In this document: one piece after another, positions 1-6,858 of the stretch
How the letters are laid out: each line of letters begins with the position of its first letter
Numbering within the stretch: the first letter of the stretch is position 1
Origin: DATDOO01 sp035293245
GTDB taxonomy: Bacteria; Pseudomonadota; Gammaproteobacteria; Methylococcales; Methylococcaceae
Direction of reading: 5' to 3'
DNA length: 6,858 bases
Assembly: GCA_035293245.1 (NCBI GenBank)
Contig: DATDOO010000324.1
Location: 1 to 6,858 of the forward strand
Notes under the pieces: generated by a model
What the model was told of the DNA's origin: nothing
Database searches by the model: none
The model's input: only the letters and a program-made list of their open reading frames with translations
Made by a program: the position numbers and the translations under genes

Positions 1-2795
1 AGGAACCGTCGGTTTCCCGCTTCGATCCCGACGACTTGCCGATCCTGTCCCTGGCCGTGCTCGGCGAGCACGCCGGTTCCCGGGAATCGACCACCTTCGC
101 GGAACGCACCGTCAAGCGCGAACTGGAAAATTTGCCCGGCGTGGGCCGCGTGGTGCCGGTGGGCGGCACCCGGCGGGAAATCCAGATTCTGCTCCAGCCG
201 GAGCAACTCCTGGCGCTCCAGGTGGGCGTCGACGAAGTGATCGCCGCCATCCGCAGCGAAAACCGGGACCTGCCCGCGGGCAGCATCGTCTCCCGCGACA
301 GCGAGCAACCGGTGCAGGTTCGGGGGCGCATCGCCGAGCCCCTGGAGTTCGGGCGCCTCATCGTCGCCCGGCGCGGCGGCGAGCCGGTCTACCTGTCCCA
401 GGTGGCCGCGGTGCGGGACGGACAGGCGGCGGCGGAGAGCATCGCCCTGGTGGACGGCAGGCGCGCCGTGGGCCTGGACATCCTTAAGGCGCAGGGGGCG
501 AATACCCTTGAGGTGGCGGAACAGGTCCGCCGGCGCGTGGCGGAACTCCAGTCCCGGCTGCCGGCGGGCATGGAACTGCGCGTGGTGCGCGACACGTCCA
601 CCGGTATCCGCCAGTCGGTCGCCGACCTGCAGCGCACCCTGCTGGAAGGGGGCGCGCTCACCCTGCTCATCGTGTTCCTGCTGCTGAATTCCTGGCGCAG
701 CGCGGTCATTACCGGGCTGACGCTGCCCATCGCGGTCATGGGCACGTTTTTCGCGCTGCACGCCTTCGGCTATTCGCTCAACAAGGTGACGCTGATGGCG
801 CTTTCCCTGTGCGTCGGCCTGCTCATCGACGACGCCATCGTGGTGCGCGACAACATCAGCCGCCACCTGGCCATGGGCAAGACCCCGCGCCAGGCGGCCC
901 TGGAAGGCACGCGGGAAATCGGCCTGGCGGTGCTGGCCACCACCTCCGCCATCGTGGCCGTGTTCCTGCCGGTGGCGTTCATGGACGGCATGGCCGGACG
1001 CTTCCTGCAGCCGTTCGGCGTCACCGTCGCCGTGGCGGTGCTCATTTCCATGTTGGTAAGTTTTACCCTGGACCCCATGCTGTCGAGCGTCTGGCACGAC
1101 CCGGCCGCGCACCGGGCCGACCCAGAGGGCCGGCTGGCGGGAGCGTACCGCACGGTGCTGGACTGGGGCCTGGCCCACCGCAAGGCGGTGCTCGCCATCG
1201 CCTGTCTGGGATTCTTCGCCGGCTTTCCGCTGCTGCCCCGCATCGGCACCGAGTTCGTGCCGGAAGCGGATCTCAACGAGATCGCCGTCGCCGTGGAGAC
1301 TCCCGCCGGTTCGTCCCTGGAGTTCACGCAAAGCAAAATTCGCCAGGCCGAGGGGGCGCTGCGCGAATTTCCCGAAGTCGCCGCCACCTACGCCGTCCTC
1401 AACGCCGGCACCGCCCTGGGCAGGAACGCCGCCACCCTGTTCGCCGCGCTCCAGGAACGCGGCGCGCGCCGCCTTTCCCAAAAGGAACTGCAGCAGCCGT
1501 TTCGCGAGCGGCTGTCGCGCATCGCCGGGCTCAAGGTCGTGCATGTGGGCGCCCACTCGGCGGTGGGGCGCAGCAAGCCCTTGCAGGTGAGCGTGCAGGG
1601 CCGGGAGGGCCCGGTGCTGGAAAATCTCGCCGGCCGACTCCTTGCCGGCCTGGGGCGCATTCCCGGCGTGGTGGACCTGGATTCCAGCCTCAAGGCGACC
1701 CGGCCGGCCGTCGAAGTGCGCGTCAACCGGGAGCGGGCCAGCGACTTGGGGCTGGGCGTCGCGGCGGTCGCCGCCGCCGTGCGGCCTTTGCTGGCCGGCG
1801 AAATCGCCGGCGCCTGGAAGGGGCCGGACGGGGAAAGCTACGACGTCGACGTGCGCCTGCCGCCGGGGGAACGCCACAGCGCGGCGGACCTGGAGCGGCT
1901 GTATGTGGCCGGCGCACGCCTGGATGGGTCCGGCAACCCGCTGATGGTGCCGCTGCGCCAGGTGGCGGATTTCGCCGCGACGCCGGGGCCGGCGCGCATC
2001 GAGCGCAAGGATCTCCAGCGGGAGGTCCTGGTCACGGCCAACGTGGCCGGCCGCGCCGCCGGGGATGCGGCGCGCGATCTGCGCGCCGTCCTGGCCGGCA
2101 TCGACACCCCGCCGGGCTACCGCTTCGCGATGGCCGGGGCCAGCCGCGACATGCAGGAAAGCGCCGCGGAAGCCGCCTCCGCCCTGTCCCTTGCGGTGGT
2201 GTTCCTGTATCTCGTCCTGGCTTCCCAGTTCGGCAGTTTTACCCAGCCCCTGGGCATCATGCTGGCGCTGCCCCTGTCCCTGGCCGGCGTGTTGCCGGGC
2301 TTGTGGCTGGGCGGGAGCACGCTCAACCTGTTCTCCGTCATCGGCTTCATCCTGCTGATGGGCCTGGTGGCCAAGAACGCCATCCTGCTGGTGGACTTCG
2401 CCAACCGGGGCGTCGCCGCGGGGCTGCCGAGGCGCGAGGCGATCCTCGAAGCGGGAGCCGTGCGCCTGCGTCCCATCCTCATGACCACCCTCGCCATGAT
2501 CGCCGGCATGCTGCCCATGGCGCTCGGCCTGGGGGCGGGCGGCGAGCAGCGCGCGCCCATGGCCCACGCCGTCATCGGCGGGCTGGTCGCTTCCACCCTG
2601 CTCACCCTGATCGTGGTGCCGGTCGTTTATACCTGCCTCGACGACCTGGCCTCCTGGGTGAAACGGCGCCTCGCCGCCCCCGGCGGCGCCGTTCCCGCAC
2701 CGGCGCAGATCCTCCCCCCCGCGCCCCGCGGCGCTACCGTATTCGCTACCCGGAAATACGGTGCAGCCCGCCGCAAAATAAGGTTTCCACCCTAG
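1..2795 (+). CDS. RND-superfamily efflux pump, inner-membrane permease (AcrB/MdtB-like), 5' end missing
   Basis: This is the 3' part of a proton-driven RND permease, the inner-membrane engine of a tripartite pump (permease, periplasmic adaptor, TolC-type channel). The frame is open from base 3 to the stop at 2793-2795, giving 930 visible residues (numbered from base 3). It holds porter-domain sequence, a hydrophobic block at about 640-1070, a second large periplasmic loop and a second hydrophobic block at about 2180-2640. The adjacent Asp-Asp pair in TM4 (GLLIDDAIVV, nt 828-833) and the TM10 lysine (GLVAKNAILLVDF, nt 2373-2375) are the proton-relay residues of the drug-type (HAE1) class. Heavy-metal CusA-type pumps lack this Asp-Asp pair. 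Compared with AcrB numbering (D407), about 130 N-terminal residues are missing; the full protein would be near 1,060. The tail after the last helix is rich in Pro, Ala and Arg, and its last codons overlap a regulatory element. The substrate cannot be told. Its adaptor partner is probably upstream; the downstream HlyD protein is of the type I secretion class. Confidence 0.95.
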   Translation, partial: EPSVSRFDPDDLPILSLAVLGEHAGSRESTTFAERTVKRELENLPGVGRVVPVGGTRREIQILLQPEQLLALQVGVDEVIAAIRSENRDLPAGSIVSRDSEQPVQVRGRIAEPLEFGRLIVARRGGEPVYLSQVAAVRDGQAAAESIALVDGRRAVGLDILKAQGANTLEVAEQVRRRVAELQSRLPAGMELRVVRDTSTGIRQSVADLQRTLLEGGALTLLIVFLLLNSWRSAVITGLTLPIAVMGTFFALHAFGYSLNKVTLMALSLCVGLLIDDAIVVRDNISRHLAMGKTPRQAALEGTREIGLAVLATTSAIVAVFLPVAFMDGMAGRFLQPFGVTVAVAVLISMLVSFTLDPMLSSVWHDPAAHRADPEGRLAGAYRTVLDWGLAHRKAVLAIACLGFFAGFPLLPRIGTEFVPEADLNEIAVAVETPAGSSLEFTQSKIRQAEGALREFPEVAATYAVLNAGTALGRNAATLFAALQERGARRLSQKELQQPFRERLSRIAGLKVVHVGAHSAVGRSKPLQVSVQGREGPVLENLAGRLLAGLGRIPGVVDLDSSLKATRPAVEVRVNRERASDLGLGVAAVAAAVRPLLAGEIAGAWKGPDGESYDVDVRLPPGERHSAADLERLYVAGARLDGSGNPLMVPLRQVADFAATPGPARIERKDLQREVLVTANVAGRAAGDAARDLRAVLAGIDTPPGYRFAMAGASRDMQESAAEAASALSLAVVFLYLVLASQFGSFTQPLGIMLALPLSLAGVLPGLWLGGSTLNLFSVIGFILLMGLVAKNAILLVDFANRGVAAGLPRREAILEAGAVRLRPILMTTLAMIAGMLPMALGLGAGGEQRAPMAHAVIGGLVASTLLTLIVVPVVYTCLDDLASWVKRRLAAPGGAVPAPAQILPPAPRGATVFATRKYGAARRKIRFPP
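2736..2762. repeat. 8-bp perfect inverted repeat at the end of the RND gene
   Basis: ACCGTATT at 2736-2743 is the exact reverse complement of AATACGGT at 2755-2762, with an 11-base spacer. It lies inside the last codons of the RND gene, and its right arm overlaps the left end of the shared 75-base element. It could be an operator or a weak hairpin at the 3' end of the RND message. No T-run follows, so it is not a classical terminator. The second copy of the element (4606-4680) lacks the left arm, so the repeat is not part of the shared unit. Confidence 0.4.
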
Positions 2796-2823
2796 GTTCA
2801 TCTCCTGCGTCATTTCCTAAGCT
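2749..2823 (+). promoter_or_regulatory. Promoter-like shared element, copy A (upstream of the HlyD gene)
   Basis: This stretch aligns without gaps with 4606-4680: 50 of 75 bases agree by hand count. The conserved blocks are CCCG.AAATACG (left end, 11 of 12), AAAT..GGTTTCC.CC (centre), TCTCC, and TTT.CTAAGCT (right end, 10 of 11). The right end lies 106 bases before the HlyD start codon. The first 47 bases are also the last codons of the RND gene. The fixed spacing and similar distance to a start codon point to a promoter plus activator site. The CTAA block could be the -10 of an extracytoplasmic-function (ECF) sigma promoter, but no consensus is matched well enough to name the sigma factor. 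Confidence 0.55.
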
Positions 2824-2848
2824 GAGGCCAGTCCCTGGACGAAATGCT

Positions 2849-2877
2849 GCATCCGGGTGGCCGGATGCATCCGGCCA
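2849..2877. promoter_or_regulatory. Overlapping palindromes in the HlyD gene leader
   Basis: Bases 2858-2877 form a perfect 20-base palindrome (half-site TGGCCGGATG). Its left part also pairs with an upstream arm: GCATCCGG at 2849-2856 is the exact reverse complement of CCGGATGC at 2861-2868, with a GTGG loop. GCATCCGG recurs at 2867-2874. In RNA, two hairpins are possible and exclude each other: 2849-2856 with 2861-2868, or 2858-2865 with 2870-2877 (loop TGCA). The cluster lies between the promoter-like element and the ribosome binding site, so it could be an operator for a dimeric regulator or a leader RNA switch. No poly-T tract follows. Confidence 0.5.
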
Positions 2878-2916
2878 GCCCTGCGGTTTCTTGCCATCCG
2901 GGGAACAACCGAACCG

Positions 2917-2921
2917 AGGAG
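2917..2921 (+). promoter_or_regulatory. Ribosome binding site of the HlyD gene
   Basis: AGGAG lies 8 bases before the ATG at 2930-2932. It decides the start, because the reading frame stays open far upstream through the RND gene with no meaning there. Confidence 0.8.
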
Positions 2922-2929
2922 AAGCGATC

Positions 2930-4267
2930 ATGAACACGACAACCGCGGAGCTCCGTCCCGGCGCCTCGGCGCATTCCAGCCAGGAACACGCCCGGCGCCT
3001 GACGCGAATCGGCCGAGGGATACTCCTGGGCGCCGTTGCCCCCATCGCCCTGTGGATGTGCGTCGCGCCGCTGTCCATGGCGGTGGTGGCACCCGCCTTC
3101 GTCAAGGTCGATCTCAACCGGCGGCCGGTGCAGCACCGCGAGGGCGGGATCGTGCGCGAAGTGCTGGTGCGCGACGGCCAGCACGTGCTGGCCGGCGATC
3201 CGGTCCTGGTGCTGGGCGACGTGGGGGTGGATGCGGACCGCAACCGCCTGGAATACCGGCTCCAGGTGGAACGCGCCACGGCGGCGCGGCTGGAGGCCGA
3301 GCGGGTGCTCTCCCAGTCGCTGGTGTTCCCGGATGAACTGCTGCGGGTGGCGCAGGGGGACGCGCGCATCGCCCTGGCACTGACCAAGGAAAAAGCCCTG
3401 TTCGAAACGCGGCGCGATTCCCTGGCGGAGGAAATAACGCTGCTGAAAACCCAGCGGGAGCACATCGAGCGGGAAATCGCCGCCTTGAAGGCGCAAATCG
3501 CCGAGGCCCAGTCGTCCCTTGCCCTGCAGAAGAAAAACCTCGAATCCCACCGCGCCCTGGTGGACCGCGGTTTCGTTGCGCGGACCAAGGTCGCGGAAAT
3601 CGGGGCGACGGTGGCGGATTACGCCTCGCGCATGGACGAGCAGCGTGCCGAACTGGCGCGTGCCGAACAGCGGATGATCGACACCGAGCTGAAGATCATC
3701 TCCGTGCAGAACGAATACGTGCGCATGGCCTCCGACCAGCTCAAGGAGATCACCGCGCAACTGAACGAAGTAGAGCAGGAGCTGCGTAAATCGGAGGATG
3801 CCGCCCACCGCCAGGTGGTCGTGGCCCCGGCCAGCGGCAACGTCATCGACCTCAAGTTCACCTCCCCCGGCGCCGTGATCGGCCCCGGCGAATCGATCGC
3901 CGAGATCGTGCCCAGCGACGCCAAGCTTTACATCGAAGCGCGCATCCGTCCCGAGGAGATCAGCCACGTGCACCAGGACCAGGAAGCGCGCATCAAGTTC
4001 ACCGCCTTCAAGTACCGCAGCACTTCGCTGGTGACCGGCAAGGTGACCTACACCTCCGCCGACCGCCTCGTCGACCGGACCACCAACCAGTCGTACTACA
4101 ACGTGATGATCCTCGCCGATCCGGATTCGCTCGAGGCCGTCGGCGACCTCAAGCTGCAGGCCGGCATGCCCGCCGAGGTTTACATCGAAGGCACCCAGCA
4201 GACGCCGCTGCAATACCTGATGGAACCGATCACCTCCACCATCCGCAAGGCGGGACGGGAAATCTGA
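2930..4267 (+). CDS. HlyD-family type I secretion membrane fusion protein
   Basis: This complete 445-residue protein is a periplasmic adaptor of the HlyD/PrtE class. Such adaptors link an inner-membrane ABC exporter to a TolC channel, so that substrates leave the cell in one step. Residues 1-30 are cytoplasmic; one hydrophobic segment at about 31-55 anchors it. Two biotinyl-lipoyl half-motifs follow, at about 67-97 (HREGGIVREVLVRDGQHV) and 296-328 (VVVAPASGNVIDLKF). Between them lies a long charged coiled-coil at about 150-290. The C-terminus (LQAGMPAEVYIEG, then YLMEPITSTI) is the usual family ending. Length and order fit the type I secretion class better than RND adaptors, which are shorter lipoproteins. 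The ATG at 2930 is preceded by AGGAG at 8 bases. No ABC ATPase or TolC gene adjoins it; the neighbours are an unrelated RND pump and a multicopper oxidase. The gene has its own promoter-like element, also found before the oxidase. The exported substrate is unknown. Confidence 0.93.
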   Translation: MNTTTAELRPGASAHSSQEHARRLTRIGRGILLGAVAPIALWMCVAPLSMAVVAPAFVKVDLNRRPVQHREGGIVREVLVRDGQHVLAGDPVLVLGDVGVDADRNRLEYRLQVERATAARLEAERVLSQSLVFPDELLRVAQGDARIALALTKEKALFETRRDSLAEEITLLKTQREHIEREIAALKAQIAEAQSSLALQKKNLESHRALVDRGFVARTKVAEIGATVADYASRMDEQRAELARAEQRMIDTELKIISVQNEYVRMASDQLKEITAQLNEVEQELRKSEDAAHRQVVVAPASGNVIDLKFTSPGAVIGPGESIAEIVPSDAKLYIEARIRPEEISHVHQDQEARIKFTAFKYRSTSLVTGKVTYTSADRLVDRTTNQSYYNVMILADPDSLEAVGDLKLQAGMPAEVYIEGTQQTPLQYLMEPITSTIRKAGREI

Positions 4268-4343
4268 GGGCCCTGTCCGCAACCGGCCTCGAAAGTGCTC
4301 TCCCGTTCCCACGGGGCAATGGTTCAGTGAAGGACTTTGGGTT

Positions 4344-4364
4344 CCCTCTCCCTCCGGGAGAGGG
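4344..4364. repeat. Perfect 9-bp hairpin of the CCCTCTCCC dispersed-repeat type
   Basis: CCCTCTCCC (4344-4352) and GGGAGAGGG (4356-4364) pair perfectly around a TCC loop. The outer bases GGTT (4340-4343) and AACC (4369-4372) can extend the stem across a 4-base bulge. Intergenic palindromes with this stem are common in high-GC proteobacterial genomes, so it is probably one copy of a dispersed repeat. It lies 76 bases after the HlyD stop codon and may act as a 3'-end structure. No T-run follows. Confidence 0.7.
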
Positions 4365-4493
4365 GCTTAACCGAACGGCATGGATGCCCAGCCGAGGGAC
4401 GTCCGGGAAGACGTGGCCGAAGCCGCCATCGCTTGTTTTGCGCCGCACCTCGGGCGCCCGCCTCGGCGCTGCGAGCATTCACCCAACGCCGCT

Positions 4494-4520
4494 CCCGGAC
4501 GCGCCCGGCGCGCCTCCGGG
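4494..4520. repeat. REP-like GC-rich hairpin
   Basis: CCCGGA (4494-4499) pairs with TCCGGG (4515-4520). Inside, CGCGC (4500-4504) pairs with GCGCG (4508-4512) around a CCG loop, with CC (4513-4514) bulged. On the reverse strand it is preceded by GCGTAG directly before CCCGGA, which resembles the start of common proteobacterial REP-type repeats (GTAGCCCGGAT...ATCCGGG). One copy is visible here, so its repeat status is inferred from the form. Confidence 0.5.
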
Positions 4521-4605
4521 CTACGCGATCCGGCAAAGGCGGCGCCCACCGCGGCCGTGCGGCAAACCCCCAGGCCCGAAGGCCTCGCGACTACTGCCCC
4601 GGCTT

Positions 4606-4680
4606 CCCGAAAATACGTTGTCCCGAAGAGCGAAATCCGGTTTCCGCCGGAGTTATTTCTCCCCCGCCTTTTTCTAAGCT
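4606..4680 (+). promoter_or_regulatory. Promoter-like shared element, copy B (upstream of the oxidase gene)
   Basis: This is the partner of 2749-2823: the same length, no gaps, and 50 of 75 bases alike, clustered in the same blocks (CCCGAAAATACG, AAATCCGGTTTCC, TCTCC, TTTTTCTAAGCT). It ends 94 bases before the oxidase start codon, against 106 bases in copy A. Here it lies wholly in non-coding DNA, so the similarity cannot be put down to coding constraint. GGAGTTA (4649-4655) followed after 17 bases by TCTAA (4673-4677) vaguely resembles the -35 and -10 of a sigma-E-like promoter. Copy A is weaker at that -35, so this reading is tentative. Confidence 0.55.
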
Positions 4681-4737
4681 CATTCCACTACGATCGGTTT
4701 TCGCCCAGCGGCCCAAGCGGCCGCGCGGCTTCGTAAC

Positions 4738-4756
4738 GCGGGTGTTTGAACCCCGC
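4738..4756. repeat. Small inverted repeat just before the oxidase ribosome binding site
   Basis: GCGGG (4738-4742) pairs with CCCGC (4752-4756) around a 9-base loop, ending five bases before the GGAGG. It could modestly affect ribosome access. A 5-bp GC stem is easily found by chance in DNA of this composition. Confidence 0.25.
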
Positions 4757-4761
4757 CGGCT

Positions 4762-4766
4762 GGAGG
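4762..4766 (+). promoter_or_regulatory. Ribosome binding site of the oxidase gene
   Basis: GGAGG ends 8 bases before the ATG at 4775. Another ATG at 4768, in a different frame, is only one base from it and is too close to be used. This settles the frame and start. Confidence 0.8.
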
Positions 4767-4774
4767 AATGAAAA

Positions 4775-6858
<2,084 letters not shown>

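Larger units (their letters stand above)
4268..4605. other. Non-coding spacer with dispersed palindromic repeats
   Basis: This is the repeat-rich part of the 507-base gap between the HlyD and oxidase genes. Open frames exist on both strands, but their translations are Pro-, Arg- and Ala-rich low-complexity sequence without family features, and their starts lack convincing ribosome binding sites. I take the stretch to be non-coding. It holds hairpins at 4344-4364 and 4494-4520, and a short one at 4572-4585 (AGGCC, CGAA loop, GGCCT). No hairpin with a T-run is seen, so termination of the HlyD transcript, if it happens here, would need Rho or a hairpin without a U-tract. Confidence 0.6.

Noticed and set aside
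1..2795. RND pump as a heavy-metal (CusA-type) exporter paired with the copper oxidase
   Set aside because: The adjacent Asp-Asp pair in TM4 and the TM10 lysine context match the drug-type class, and no Met-rich metal path is seen.
809..2929. Upstream extension of the HlyD frame through the RND gene
   Set aside because: The frame lacks stops only because of high GC. The translation is Arg/Gly/Pro-rich nonsense overlapping the RND gene, and the family's N-terminus fits the ATG at 2930 with its AGGAG.
2810..4312. A 500-codon open frame on the reverse strand opposite the HlyD gene
   Set aside because: It is a shadow of the HlyD coding sequence; no motif or ribosome binding site supports it.
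4344..4364. Classical Rho-independent terminator for the HlyD gene
   Set aside because: The stem is strong, but GGGAGAGGG is followed by GCTTAACC, not a T-run; a dispersed repeat is the better call.
4327..4771. Small open frames (60 to 144 codons) on both strands in the spacer
   Set aside because: They read through palindromic repeats, giving low-complexity peptides such as PLPPGEG, and have no good start signals.

Overview
The window is a high-GC (about two thirds G+C by eye) piece of a Gram-negative bacterial chromosome. It most likely comes from a beta- or gammaproteobacterium: all three genes belong to families of the two-membrane cell envelope, and the spacer carries dispersed palindromes of proteobacterial type. 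Nothing here fixes the genus. All three genes read left to right.

Layout. (1) The left edge to 2795 is the 3' part of an RND-superfamily inner-membrane efflux pump of the drug-type (AcrB/MdtB-like) class; about 130 N-terminal residues lie off the window. (2) 2796-2929 is a regulatory spacer holding most of a promoter-like element and a cluster of overlapping inverted repeats. (3) 2930-4267 is a complete 445-residue HlyD-type membrane fusion protein of type I secretion systems. No ABC ATPase or TolC partner is next to it. (4) 4268-4774 is a 507-base spacer with no credible gene, two dispersed-repeat-like hairpins and a second copy of the promoter-like element. (5) 4775 to the right edge is the first 694 residues of a large multicopper oxidase resembling the MofA (Leptothrix) type, with an N-terminal export signal and two of the four copper-ligand motifs visible. 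The gene runs off the right edge.

The main observation is that two 75-base stretches, 2749-2823 and 4606-4680, align without gaps at 50 of 75 positions. Each ends about 100 bases before a start codon, one ahead of the HlyD gene and one ahead of the oxidase gene. This suggests that the two genes are separate transcription units under one regulator. Together they could be parts of an envelope or extracellular metal-oxidation function, with the oxidase as the enzyme and the fusion protein as part of an exporter for it or for a co-regulated partner. The shared element is seen in the sequence. The common regulation and the metal (manganese, copper or other) are inference. The RND gene belongs to whatever lies to the left, although its last codons overlap the first shared element.
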